The notes beneath the pieces were generated by a model that saw nothing but the letters and a program-made list of their open reading frames with translations, was not told the origin of the DNA and ran no database searches. Source: JAWWOW01 sp033851265 (GTDB lineage Bacteria > Actinomycetota > Actinomycetes > JAWWOW01). From it: a DNA stretch of 64,000 bases. Position 1 is the stretch's first letter. Each line of letters opens with the position of its first letter. Made by a program: the position numbers and the translations under genes. Shown here piece by piece: positions 29,596 to 37,650 of the stretch. Location of the stretch: NCBI GenBank assembly GCA_033851265.1, contig JAWWOW010000008.1, forward strand, positions 1-64,000, written 5' to 3'.

Positions 29596-29969
29596 GCACC
29601 GCAGCGCGCCCGGTCGGGCGGCTCGCCACGGTCGTCCTCGACGGTGACGATCCGGCGGCGCTGGCGGAGTTCTGGAGCGTGGTCCTCGACCGGCCGGTCG
29701 TGGAGAAGACCGACGGCTGGTGGGAGCTCGCCCCGCTCGACGGGGGAGTGGCCGTGGCGTTTCAAAAGGTTGGCAAGCACCGGCCGCCGAGCGCCCGGCG
29801 ACCGCAACAGCTGCACCTCGACTTGTCGGTCGAGAACCTCCACGAGTCCGAGCAGGTCGTCCTATCCCTTGGTGCCACGCCGCTGAGCGAGCTGCACCCC
29901 GGCGCGGGCAAGCCGTGGCGGGTCTACACCGACCCGGCGGGGCACCCGTTCTGCTTGTGCTCTGTGTGA
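29592..29969 (+). CDS. VOC/glyoxalase-like protein
   Basis: 125 residues from ATG 29592 in ATGA overlap with the preceding gene; a longer frame to 29517 is antisense-free but not needed. Typical: GRLATVVLDGDDPAALAEFWSVVL at the start, QLHLDLSVENLHESEQVVLSLG in the second module, and VYTDPAGHPFCLCSV at the end, the usual DPxGHPFCL close of this subfamily. Substrate unknown. Confidence 0.85.
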   Translation: MSTAARPVGRLATVVLDGDDPAALAEFWSVVLDRPVVEKTDGWWELAPLDGGVAVAFQKVGKHRPPSARRPQQLHLDLSVENLHESEQVVLSLGATPLSELHPGAGKPWRVYTDPAGHPFCLCSV

Positions 29970-30082
29970 CGTCACATTCATCCGGTTGGCCTAACGACTC
30001 ATCCGGGTCGTGGGCTCAATCCAGGCGTGTCGAATGTCGATGAAGCACGAACGGGTCCTACAGGCATTGGGGGTGAGCCGCA

Positions 30083-30487
30083 GTGGTCGAGGCCGAAGGC
30101 AGCATGTTCGAGATCGCCTTCGATGGCATGAACGTCGCCATCACGCCGCGGTTCCGGGAAGGCTCCCTCCAGATCCCGGTGAGTGCCATCACGGCGGTCA
30201 CCATCCGGACCCCGAAGACCCTCGCCAGCGGTGGGATGCAGTTCACCGTGCCGAGTGACCCGGACGTCGACGGCATACGTGTGGAGTTCTTCCGCGGCCA
30301 GGCAAACCAGTTCTTCGACCTGCACTCGGTCCTGATGCAGGCAATCGCCGCGAACTCCGGTTCCATCAACGTGGACCCGCCCAAGCACACCGGTGACGAC
30401 GGCGTCATCGTGTGCTTGCGCCAGACCGGCGCGCTGTCGGGTGTGGAGTTCGGCGTACGACGCAACGAGCTGCTCGCCGGGATTTGA
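30083..30487 (+). CDS. DUF4429-like protein
   Basis: 134 residues from GTG. Short beta strands FEIAFDGMNVAITPR, SLQIPVSAITAVTIRTP and GGMQFTVPSD suggest a PH-like domain of the DUF4429 kind. The role is unknown. The stop is 7 nt from the thiG stop (convergent). Confidence 0.5.
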   Translation: MVEAEGSMFEIAFDGMNVAITPRFREGSLQIPVSAITAVTIRTPKTLASGGMQFTVPSDPDVDGIRVEFFRGQANQFFDLHSVLMQAIAANSGSINVDPPKHTGDDGVIVCLRQTGALSGVEFGVRRNELLAGI

Positions 30488-30494
30488 TCTCCCC

Positions 30495-31277
30495 CTAGAG
30501 CTCGTCCAACTTCGCGCGACCCGTGTGTGTTGTCGACGCCTCGGCGTACCTCCGCACCGGGATCCGTCCGGCGCGATAGGCCAGCCGTCCCGACTCAACC
30601 GCGAGCCGCATTGCTTCTGCCATCCGCTCCGGTTCCTGCGCCCGGGTGACCGACGTGGCCAGCAGTACGGCGTCACAACCCAACTCCATCGACAGCGCCG
30701 CATCACTGGCGGTGCCAATGCCCGCGTCAAGAACCACCGGGACCGACGCCTGTTCAACGATGAGCTCGATGTTGTGCGGGTTACGGATGCCGAGGCCCGA
30801 ACCGATCGGTGACCCGAGTGGCATGACAGCGGCACAACCGACTTGCTCCAGCCGGCGCGCGATCACGGGGTCGTCGTTCGTGTAGGGGAGTACGACGAAG
30901 CCGTCGTCGACAAGCCGCTCCGCCGCATCGAGCAACTCGATCGGGTCGGGCAGCAAGGTGCGTTCGTCGGCGATGACCTCGAGTTTGATCCAGTTCGAGT
31001 TCAACGCTTCGCGCGCCAACTGCGCCGTTGTCACCGCTTCCTGCGCGGTGAAGCATCCGGCCGTGTTCGGTAACAGGCGGATGCCGTGACGGCTCAGTAC
31101 ATCGAGGACCGATCCGCGCACGGTGGGATCGACCCGTCGCATCGCGACGGTCGTGAGCTGTGTGCCGGAGGCAACGAGTGCGCGTTCGAGGATGTCGAGG
31201 TTGGGGGCGCCGCCGGTGCCCATGATGAGCCGCGACGTGAACTCCTCGCCGGCAATGATCAGCGGGTCGTCGGCCAT
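30495..31277 (-). CDS. thiG: Thiazole synthase ThiG
   Basis: 260 residues. TIM-barrel protein: GEEFTSRLIMGTGGAPNLD, TVAMRRVDP, NTAGCFTAQEAV, then K98 in SNWIKLEVIADE forms the imine with deoxyxylulose phosphate; MPLGSPIGSGLGIRNP binds phosphate. It builds the thiazole of thiamine using sulphur from ThiS and the glycine imine from ThiO. ATG is one base after the thiS stop. Last gene of the riboswitch operon. Confidence 0.96.
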   Translation of the reverse strand: MADDPLIIAGEEFTSRLIMGTGGAPNLDILERALVASGTQLTTVAMRRVDPTVRGSVLDVLSRHGIRLLPNTAGCFTAQEAVTTAQLAREALNSNWIKLEVIADERTLLPDPIELLDAAERLVDDGFVVLPYTNDDPVIARRLEQVGCAAVMPLGSPIGSGLGIRNPHNIELIVEQASVPVVLDAGIGTASDAALSMELGCDAVLLATSVTRAQEPERMAEAMRLAVESGRLAYRAGRIPVRRYAEASTTHTGRAKLDEL

Positions 31278-31278
31278 C

Positions 31279-31482
31279 TCAGCCACCCTGCACTGCGGTG
31301 AGGACTTCGACTTCGTCGCCGTCGGTGATCTGTGTGGCGGCCCACGCGTGGCGCGGCACCACGTCGCCGTTGAGCGCGACCGCGACACCGGTCGGCCGCT
31401 CAGTCAGCGTGCGGACGAGAGCCTCCAGCGTCGAGTCGATGGGAAGCTCATGGCGTTCACCGTTAACGACAGCGGTCGTCAT
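31279..31482 (-). CDS. thiS: Sulphur carrier ThiS
   Basis: 67 residues, ubiquitin-like fold. The C-terminus is VLTAVQGG; the Gly-Gly end is adenylated and thiocarboxylated. ATG overlaps the thiO stop (ATGA). Partner of ThiG. No ThiF is in this window. Confidence 0.95.
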   Translation of the reverse strand: MTTAVVNGERHELPIDSTLEALVRTLTERPTGVAVALNGDVVPRHAWAATQITDGDEVEVLTAVQGG

Positions 31483-32588
31483 GCCGGGCTCCGCACGAAC
31501 CGGTCAGGGCCGAAGCGCGCGAACAAATCTGGTGCGTGCCCACTGGTGACGAGTGCGACCACTGCATCCGCGGTGACAGGAGCGAGGAGTACGCCGTTGC
31601 GTCCGTGTCCCGTTGCAACGACGACTGTCTCGTCGAGACGCCCGACGATGGGCGCGTTGTCTGGTGAGCCGGGTCGGAGCCCGGCGTACGTCTCCGTCAG
31701 AGCTAGCTCGGAGATGCCGGGCAGGACGACGTGTGCGTCACGCAGTAACTCGTAGACGGCGCCGGCGGTCACGGTCACGTCGTACCCCTGCTCTTCCATC
31801 GTCGCGCCAATGACGAGCTCACCATCGGCGCGCGGGACGATGTAGATAGAGGTGCCGTGGACAAGCGCGCGCACGTTGCGGGAGATGAATGGCGCCGGTG
31901 TATGCAGGCGCAGGATCTGACCTTTGACGGGCCGGATCGGCAGGTCGACAAGCGCTGCAGACCAGCAGCCCGCGGCGACAACGACGGTTCCCGTGTCGAT
32001 CGAGGTGTCGTCGTCGAGACGGACACCGGTTGGGTGCACGTCGGTGACCGCGTTGCGGCGTACCTCGACGCCCGCGCGTTCGATCGCTTTCAGGAGCGCG
32101 GCGACAAGGCGGCGGTTGTCGACGTGATGGTCACCGGCGACATGGATGCCGCCGCGGATGCCAGGGGCGAGCAACGGCTCGAGTTGCCGGCACTCGCGCC
32201 CGGTCAGTGACTCGACCTCGAGGCCGAGGGCCTGCTGGAACTCGGCAAGGTCGGTGAGTACGGCGCGGTCGTCCCCGTCAGCCGCGACGGCGAGCGTGCC
32301 GCACTGGCGGTAGCCGACGTCGAGGCCCGACGCGTCGTTGACCTCGGCGACGAAGTCGGGGTAGGCGGTCGCTGCGGCGAGTGCGAGAGCAAGCGCGCTC
32401 TCCTCGCCGTAATGCACCTCGGTGATGGGTGCGAGCATCCCGGCGGCGGCGTGCGACGAGCCGCTGCCCGGCGCCGGGTCGACGACCGTGACTGCGAGGC
32501 CCCGCTGACGTAGCCGCCAGGCCGCGGACAGACCGATGACCCCGCCGCCCACGACAACGACGTCAGGTCTCGGTCCTTGGCCTGTCAT
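31479..32588 (-). CDS. thiO: Glycine oxidase ThiO
   Basis: 369 residues of the DAO family. FAD loop VVVVGGGVIGLSAAWRLRQRG; second part GSGSSHAAAGMLAPITE; end GLRPGSPDNAPIVGRLD and ATGHGRNGVLLAPVTAD, where the Arg binds glycine carboxylate. It oxidises glycine to the imine used by ThiG, the aerobic route. First gene of thiOSG, directly after a TPP riboswitch. Confidence 0.95.
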   Translation of the reverse strand: MTGQGPRPDVVVVGGGVIGLSAAWRLRQRGLAVTVVDPAPGSGSSHAAAGMLAPITEVHYGEESALALALAAATAYPDFVAEVNDASGLDVGYRQCGTLAVAADGDDRAVLTDLAEFQQALGLEVESLTGRECRQLEPLLAPGIRGGIHVAGDHHVDNRRLVAALLKAIERAGVEVRRNAVTDVHPTGVRLDDDTSIDTGTVVVAAGCWSAALVDLPIRPVKGQILRLHTPAPFISRNVRALVHGTSIYIVPRADGELVIGATMEEQGYDVTVTAGAVYELLRDAHVVLPGISELALTETYAGLRPGSPDNAPIVGRLDETVVVATGHGRNGVLLAPVTADAVVALVTSGHAPDLFARFGPDRFVRSPA

Positions 32589-32595
32589 GGAGGGT

Positions 32596-32682
32596 GACTC
32601 CCTTCGCCGGCATGACCCGGATCAGGTTCGACGGTCGGAGGCTGCGCCAGTCTCCCTCTCAGCCCGCTGCAACGGGCTCCCG
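32596..32682 (-). promoter_or_regulatory. TPP riboswitch (THI element)
   Basis: Minus strand. The element has a stem GGGAGCCCGTTGCAGCGGGC, then CTGAGAGGG (the pyrimidine-sensor helix), and CGAACCTGATCCGGGTCATG followed by CCGGCGAAGGGAG, the highly conserved THI box. It ends 8 nt before the thiO ATG, so it probably hides the ribosome site when TPP is bound (translational control). Confidence 0.93.
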
Positions 32683-32697
32683 TGTACGCCGACGAGA

Positions 32698-33798
32698 CTA
32701 CCGCGCGCTCGGAGTCAGCTTCGGCGTCGGAAGCGGGGTCGTGGTTCGCAGGCAGGGCGAGTACGGCGGTGGAGGTATCAGTCGCGGCGTCGGCCGGACG
32801 GTGGCGAGTCCGGTGGTGGCGGGGCGTGGCCGAGGGGGGCAGATGCCAACGGCGGTGCCGGCACTCACGCAGCTGAGCCGCGACCCGTCGGGCGCGATGA
32901 GTGGCGAGCATGACTGCAGGCCGAACGGCTGCTCGGTGATCGGGCCGAGGCGCAGGGAGTTGATTCGGTGGACCGTCGGCCGTGAGCCGAGACCTTCGCC
33001 GAGTCCGGCCAGGGCGATGACAAGAACACCTGCCACAACTGGCAGCAGCACCTGCGGCAGCGGGTGACCCCCGATTGTTGTACGGATGACGATGAGCAGC
33101 GCCGGAATGAGCACGACAACGGCGATTCCGTTGAGCAGCCCGCGGAGCCACTCTTGATCGGCCCAGGAAGTGCCGAGCGCAGCGAGTGTTCCGACGGCCG
33201 ACATCGCGAGCAGCATTGGCGCGCCGAGCGAACCGCGATCGGCCACCAGCGCGACCGCGGCGAGGGCAACGACCAAGGCCTCGAACGCCCAGAGCGCAAT
33301 CGACGCCCGATCCCACTCCCGGCCACCAAGTCGATCCTTGAGCGGGCTCGGGGTGTTGGCAGCGATGACGAGGACGAGACCTAGCAGGCCGAGCCAGATC
33401 CACCGTGTCGGGTCGTCGTCGGTTTCGGGAGTTGGCGTTGGCTGTGGGAAGAGTTCGGGCTCATCCGGATCTGCAGGCGCCAGTAACGACGAGAGATGCC
33501 GACGCACTCGGGTGCTGCCGACGACGGCGACAGCGGTTGCGCCGACGAGGAGGCCCAACCCGATGCAGACGCCTAATGCCACCGGGTCGGTACCGGAATA
33601 CTCGCGTCCGTAACCGACTCGATAGAGCCCGGACGTCACTCGGCCGATCGCACCCGCGCCGACAAATGCGAGCCCGACAACGCACATGAGCGCTGCCGCG
33701 CGCCGGGCTTGGTCGAAGGACGCCAACGCTCCGTAGAACGCGACGATGACGAGCAACACGATGATCGTGGTGAGCGCGTAGACGAAGCCCATCTGCAC
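32698..33798 (-). CDS. Eight-helix membrane protein with Pro-rich Cys-containing tail, unknown
   Basis: 366 residues. Eight hydrophobic segments are seen from the N-terminus (ALTTIIVLLVIVAFYGALA) to about residue 265 (LLPVVAGVLVIALAGLG). The C-terminal 90 residues have three or four cysteines (QSCSPL, LSCVSAG, GICPP) and end in a Pro/Thr-rich tail, probably outside. No transporter motif recognised. The thi riboswitch starts 16 nt after its stop, so its mRNA may run into the thi operon. Confidence 0.6.
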   Translation of the reverse strand: MQMGFVYALTTIIVLLVIVAFYGALASFDQARRAAALMCVVGLAFVGAGAIGRVTSGLYRVGYGREYSGTDPVALGVCIGLGLLVGATAVAVVGSTRVRRHLSSLLAPADPDEPELFPQPTPTPETDDDPTRWIWLGLLGLVLVIAANTPSPLKDRLGGREWDRASIALWAFEALVVALAAVALVADRGSLGAPMLLAMSAVGTLAALGTSWADQEWLRGLLNGIAVVVLIPALLIVIRTTIGGHPLPQVLLPVVAGVLVIALAGLGEGLGSRPTVHRINSLRLGPITEQPFGLQSCSPLIAPDGSRLSCVSAGTAVGICPPRPRPATTGLATVRPTPRLIPPPPYSPCLRTTTPLPTPKLTPSAR

Positions 33799-33844
33799 TC
33801 CTCTGGGTTGCGGCGGAGACTACGGCCGGCGGAGCGTCGGTCGC

Positions 33845-33850
33845 TACGGT
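33845..33850 (+). promoter_or_regulatory. Predicted -10 box (TACGGT), leaderless
   Basis: 6 nt before ATG 33857. Confidence 0.5.
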
Positions 33851-33856
33851 CCTGCG

Positions 33857-34840
33857 ATGGACTTGCGGTGGGGGTTCCTGGGCGCTGGGTCGCTCGCAAC
33901 TGCGATGGTTGCGCCTGCATTGCACGCAGCCGCGGGCGCGGAACTGTATGCGGTTGCAGCGCGCGACCGGTCGCGTGCAGGAGCGTTGAATCCGACCGGA
34001 CCGGTCTATGGGTCCTATGCCGAGCTCCTCGCGGACGCGGTTGTCGACGCCGTCTACATCTCGCTGCACAACAGCGTGCACGTCGAGTGGACGCTCGCGG
34101 CCCTGGAAGCCGGCAAACACGTGTTGTGCGAGAAGCCGCTCGGACTCACCACCGCGGAGATCGACGCGATGCGCGAAGCGTCGCAGCGCTGCGGACGCCT
34201 TGCCGTCGAGGCGCTGATGTATCGATGGCACCCGCGTGCGCGACTGGCGGAACAGCTGCTCAGGGACGGACGCATCGGCTCGGTGCGGCACGTTGCGGCC
34301 GGCTTCACCTTCGGTGGCGTCGCCGCGGACAACTATCGGCTCGATACGACACTCGGAGGGGGAGCGTTGTACGACATCGGTTGCTACCCGGTGTCGGCGG
34401 CGCTGATGGCCTTTGGCGATGCGGCGGTGCAGGACGTTGTGGCACGGATCGAGGTTGGTCCGACCGGAGTCGACCTTGCTGCGGACCTCCTTATCCAGTT
34501 CGCGGATGGCGAGGCCGAGATTCACGTCGGGATGAATGAGCCGGAACGCCAGTGGGCGATCGTCAGCGGCGACGCCGGCGAGATCGAGTTGTCGCGCCCG
34601 GCGTACACCGCCTGGCTTGGCAGCGGGGCAGAGTTGCTGGTGTCGGACGGGCGCGGCACCGAACGGATCGTCATCACCGACACGGACGCCTACCGGGTCA
34701 TACTCGAAGACGTATCGGCGGCGATCCGCGGCGAAGACGCGTACGTCGTACCGCTGTCGGATTCGCGTGCGGTTGCTGCAGTGATCGATGCGGCGTTCGT
34801 GTCCGCGCGATCAAATGGCGAGCCGGTCGCTCCCGGCTAA
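33857..34840 (+). CDS. Gfo/Idh/MocA family oxidoreductase
   Basis: 327 residues. N-terminal Rossmann half: LRWGFLGAGSLATAMVAPAL, then AVYISLHNSVHVEWTLAALEAGKHVLCEKPLGLT with the conserved EKP catalytic Lys. C-terminal half: EALMYRWHPR, GGGALYDIGCYPVSAAL (D-x-G-x-Y/H motif). Members are NAD(P)-dependent sugar or inositol dehydrogenases. Substrate unknown. A trans-1,2-dihydrobenzene-diol dehydrogenase-like subgroup shares the MYRxHP motif. Confidence 0.92.
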   Translation: MDLRWGFLGAGSLATAMVAPALHAAAGAELYAVAARDRSRAGALNPTGPVYGSYAELLADAVVDAVYISLHNSVHVEWTLAALEAGKHVLCEKPLGLTTAEIDAMREASQRCGRLAVEALMYRWHPRARLAEQLLRDGRIGSVRHVAAGFTFGGVAADNYRLDTTLGGGALYDIGCYPVSAALMAFGDAAVQDVVARIEVGPTGVDLAADLLIQFADGEAEIHVGMNEPERQWAIVSGDAGEIELSRPAYTAWLGSGAELLVSDGRGTERIVITDTDAYRVILEDVSAAIRGEDAYVVPLSDSRAVAAVIDAAFVSARSNGEPVAPG

Positions 34841-35520
34841 GGACCGAGCTGGCCCTGTTGCTGTACCGGCGGCTTGTGCTGGACCGACAGGTACCAGAGC
34901 GTGCCGTGCAGCCCCGAGGACAGGATGCCGAGGATGACCGCCGCAACGGCAACTTCCTTGCGCCAGGTACGCAGCAGATCGCGGCCGAGCATCAAAGCGA
35001 AGATCGCGGCGATAAGGCCGATGAATGCTGTGACTGCGGCCGTTCCGACCACGCCTTCGTTGATGAGGTGCGCGTAGTCGACCGTGTCGATGCGCAAGTA
35101 CGAGATCGACGTACCGGCCTGCCCGACGAGGAACGACACCACAGTCAGCACGATCGCGACGATCGCGAGTGGTCCGTCGGACAAGGCGTCCTGTGCGGCG
35201 CCACCAGCGCGCTGCCACCTGTCGTCAACCGACTCGCTGATCGTGGGCTCATCCGGGTGTCCGCTGTCGAGCAGTTCGTCGTCGAGTGCTGCCTCGCGCG
35301 GCTGCGACTGGGTTGCGGTCGTCGGAGGAACCGGCGGCGGCATCGGGGGTGGCGTTGGCGTGGGGGGAGCCGGCGGCGTCGGTGGAGCCGGTGGGGTTGG
35401 AGGCGGTGGCGGCGTCGCTGGTGGAGGTGGTGGCGTCGCCGGCGGAGGTGGTGGCGTCGGAGGCGACGTCGGTGACGGCGGTTGCGCGGGCGTCTTTTGG
35501 TCGAACGGGTCCCAAGTCAC
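34837..35520 (-). CDS. Proline-rich membrane protein, unknown
   Basis: 227 residues from GTG. Residues 10-68 are nearly all Pro with Thr/Ala (PPPPPATPPPPP units), giving a GGTGG-rich tract at the DNA level. An acidic linker follows, then three helices (LAIVAIVLTVVSFLVGQ, AAVTAFIGLIAAIFALMLG, VAVAAVILGILSSGLHGTLWY). The Thr-Pro-rich cytoplasmic part is a candidate kinase target. Divergent from the Rv2175c-like gene, both with leaderless promoters. Confidence 0.65.
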   Translation of the reverse strand: MTWDPFDQKTPAQPPSPTSPPTPPPPPATPPPPPATPPPPPTPPAPPTPPAPPTPTPPPMPPPVPPTTATQSQPREAALDDELLDSGHPDEPTISESVDDRWQRAGGAAQDALSDGPLAIVAIVLTVVSFLVGQAGTSISYLRIDTVDYAHLINEGVVGTAAVTAFIGLIAAIFALMLGRDLLRTWRKEVAVAAVILGILSSGLHGTLWYLSVQHKPPVQQQGQLGP

Positions 35521-35526
35521 TGGGAC

Positions 35527-35532
35527 AACCTA
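35527..35532 (-). promoter_or_regulatory. Predicted -10 box (TAGGTT), leaderless
   Basis: Minus strand, 6 nt before GTG 35520 of the Pro-rich membrane protein. Confidence 0.5.
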
Positions 35533-35540
35533 GTGGCAAC

Positions 35541-35546
35541 TACCGT
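35541..35546 (+). promoter_or_regulatory. Predicted -10 box (TACCGT), leaderless
   Basis: 6 nt before GTG 35553. It faces the divergent -10 box 9 bp away. Confidence 0.5.
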
Positions 35547-35552
35547 GGCGGT

Positions 35553-35903
35553 GTGCAGTCCGACGTGCTCGTTGACGAATGGCTCACCGTCCCCGAAGCC
35601 GCCGAGCGGCTGGGCGTCGACGTTGGCAAGGTGCGCCAACTGATCCGCGACCGCCGCGTGATTGCGCTTCGCCGCGGTGAGCCTGGCCGCCTTGAGCTGC
35701 CCGCCGCCTTCATCCGCGACGGTGCATTACTGAAGGGTCTGCCCGGCTTGCTCACTGTGCTGTCGGACGCCGGGTACGACGACGAAGCCTCCGTGTTGTG
35801 GCTGTTCACCCCCGACGACTCGCTGCCTGGCACACCGGTGCAGGCGCTCGCGGAAAACCGCGGAACCGAGGTCAAGCGCCGCGCGCAAGCGCTTGCGTTC
35901 TGA
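35553..35903 (+). CDS. Rv2175c-like DNA-binding protein
   Basis: 116 residues from GTG. An N-terminal winged helix of MerR/excisionase type (LTVPEAAERLGVDVGKVRQLIRDRRVIAL) is followed by a C-terminal part AAFIRDGALLKGLPGLLTVLSDAGYDDEASVLWLF, the arrangement of M. tuberculosis Rv2175c, a substrate of kinase PknL encoded next to it there. Here the nearest kinase is 8 kb away. The start is fixed by the leaderless promoter. It is followed 8 nt later by thiE. Confidence 0.85.
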   Translation: MQSDVLVDEWLTVPEAAERLGVDVGKVRQLIRDRRVIALRRGEPGRLELPAAFIRDGALLKGLPGLLTVLSDAGYDDEASVLWLFTPDDSLPGTPVQALAENRGTEVKRRAQALAF

Positions 35904-35911
35904 CGCCCGGA

Positions 35912-36556
35912 ATGGACCGGCGCGAGCAGCTCGCCAACGCGCGGCTCTACCTGTGTACCGATGCGCGGCGCCAAGAGGGCGACCTTGCTGAGTTTCTCGA
36001 CGCCGTGCTGCCGGCGGGAGTGGACGTCGTACAGCTGCGCGAGAAAGGCCTCGAGGCGCGCGCGGAGATGGCGTACGCCGAGGTAATGGCGGATGCGGCG
36101 CGTCGTCATAGCGTGCTGTGGTCGGTGAACGATCGTGCGGATCTCGCGCACGCGCTACAACCCGATGTGCTGCATCTCGGACAGGACGATCTGCCGGTCC
36201 GCGCCGCGCGGGCGATCGTCGGGGACGAGATGCTCGTCGGCCGTTCCTCGCACCGCGAGTCCGAGGTCGCGGCCGCGGCGGAGGAGCCGGGTGTCGACTA
36301 CTTCTGCGTCGGACCGGTTTGGCCGACCCCGACAAAGCCGGGTCGAGCAGCGCCCGGCTTGCCCCTCATCAACTACGCCGCGTCTTTGGGTACGGGCCGG
36401 CCGTGGTTCGCGATCGGTGGCGTCGACCTCAGCAATATCGATGCGGTGCTCGCCGCCGGCGCACGTCGCGTCGTGGTCGTCCGGGTCATCACCGAGGCCG
36501 ACGACCCGGCCGCTGCCACCCGCGCCCTCGCCACCCGCCTCGCCGCCGCGCCCTGA
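35912..36556 (+). CDS. thiE: Thiamine-phosphate synthase ThiE
   Basis: 214 residues from ATG 35912. TIM barrel: RLYLCTDARRQ, VDVVQLREKGLEAR (pyrimidine/pyrophosphate contact), VLHLGQDDLPVRAARAI, VGRSSHRESEVAAA, YFCVGPVWPTPTKPGR, WFAIGGVDLSNID. It joins the pyrimidine and thiazole phosphates to make thiamine phosphate. It is 3.3 kb from thiOSG and has no riboswitch of its own; it is probably co-transcribed with the Rv2175c-like gene. Confidence 0.95.
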   Translation: MDRREQLANARLYLCTDARRQEGDLAEFLDAVLPAGVDVVQLREKGLEARAEMAYAEVMADAARRHSVLWSVNDRADLAHALQPDVLHLGQDDLPVRAARAIVGDEMLVGRSSHRESEVAAAAEEPGVDYFCVGPVWPTPTKPGRAAPGLPLINYAASLGTGRPWFAIGGVDLSNIDAVLAAGARRVVVVRVITEADDPAAATRALATRLAAAP

Positions 36557-36560
36557 GCGG

Positions 36561-37628
36561 TCAGTCGCGGCGGGATGTTGCCGCAGTTGCGAGGGCTCCC
36601 AGCGCGTCGGACGCCTCCGCCGAGATCGGCGCGGCAGTGAGCGCATCGAGAGCTCGCGCGGTCAACGCCGAGATGCGGCGCTCGACCTCGGCAAGAGCGC
36701 CCGTGTCTTCGATGATCGCCCGCAACTCCGTCACTGCGTTGTCGTCGAGCTTTGGATCACCGAGACGAGACACGACCGCTTCGCGCTGAGTTGCCGAAGC
36801 ACGCGCCAGTGTCTCGGCAACGAGCACCGTCTGCTTTCCTTCACGCAGGTCGTCGCCGGCGGGCTTTCCCGTCTCGGCGGGATCACCGAACACACCGAGC
36901 ACATCGTCCCGCAACTGGAACGCCTCACCGAGCGGAATCCCGTACGCCGAGTACGCCGTGATCACGGCGTCGTCCGATCCGGCGAGCCGAGCCCCGATGT
37001 GCAACGGGCGTTCCACCGTGTACTTCGCCGACTTGAAGAGCAGCACGCGCATCGCGCCCTCCACGGAACCTTCGCCGCGGCCCTGTTCGAGCAAGTCCAG
37101 GTACTGACCGGCCATCAGCTCGCTGCGCATGTCGTCGTACGGCGCCCGCGCGCGCAGTAGGGCATCGAAGGGGAGGCCACTTGCCATCAGCATCTCGTCG
37201 GCCCAGGCCAGGCAGAGGTCGCCGAGCAGGATCGCCGACCCGACCCCGAAAGCGGTGGGATCCCCGCGCAAGCCAGCCGATTCGTGGAAGGCGGCGAACC
37301 GCTTGTGCACTGACGGCAAACCCCGCCGGGTGTCGCTCGCATCCATCACGTCGTCATGCACGATCGCGCAGGCATGTAAGAGCTCCAACGACGTCGCGGC
37401 GGCCACGATGTTGTCGTTGTCGTCGCCACCAGCGCCACGCCAACCCCAGTAGCAGAACGCGGGTCGCAGCCGCTTCCCCCCGGCAACGAGATCGCTCAAC
37501 ACGTCGACGAAAACCGTCAGATCTGCGCTCACCGCGGCCAGCCGTGGACGGTGCTGGTCCAGATAGTCGCTGAGCGCCTGCTGCACTCGGGTGCGCAGGT
37601 TCACCCGATTCAGCGGGCTCTCGGTCAC
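36561..37628 (-). CDS. Polyprenyl (geranylgeranyl-type) diphosphate synthase
   Basis: 355 residues from GTG. First Asp-rich motif in HACAIVHDDVMDASDTRRG (DDxxD), second in EAFQLRDDVLGVFGD; GGKRLRPAF binds the homoallylic diphosphate. It condenses IPP with allylic diphosphates; length and position correspond to the IdsA/IdsB-type genes beside metF in other actinobacteria. Chain length cannot be fixed by eye. Leaderless -10 box TAACCT 6 nt upstream overlaps the metF promoter. Confidence 0.92.
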   Translation of the reverse strand: MTESPLNRVNLRTRVQQALSDYLDQHRPRLAAVSADLTVFVDVLSDLVAGGKRLRPAFCYWGWRGAGGDDNDNIVAAATSLELLHACAIVHDDVMDASDTRRGLPSVHKRFAAFHESAGLRGDPTAFGVGSAILLGDLCLAWADEMLMASGLPFDALLRARAPYDDMRSELMAGQYLDLLEQGRGEGSVEGAMRVLLFKSAKYTVERPLHIGARLAGSDDAVITAYSAYGIPLGEAFQLRDDVLGVFGDPAETGKPAGDDLREGKQTVLVAETLARASATQREAVVSRLGDPKLDDNAVTELRAIIEDTGALAEVERRISALTARALDALTAAPISAEASDALGALATAATSRRD

Positions 37629-37634
37629 AGCCGG

Positions 37635-37640
37635 AGGTTA
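37635..37640 (-). promoter_or_regulatory. Predicted -10 box (TAACCT), leaderless
   Basis: Minus strand, 6 nt before GTG 37628 of the polyprenyl synthase gene. Shares two bases with the metF -10 box. Confidence 0.55.
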
Positions 37641-37644
37641 GCCT
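37639..37644 (+). promoter_or_regulatory. Predicted -10 box (TAGCCT), leaderless
   Basis: 6 nt before ATG 37651 of metF. Overlaps the divergent -10 box, so both polymerases cannot bind at once. Confidence 0.55.
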
Positions 37645-37650
37645 TCCTTC

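Noticed and set aside
35340..35470. GGTGG-rich tract as a minisatellite or regulatory repeat
   Set aside because: It is simply the coding sequence of a proline run on the minus strand.
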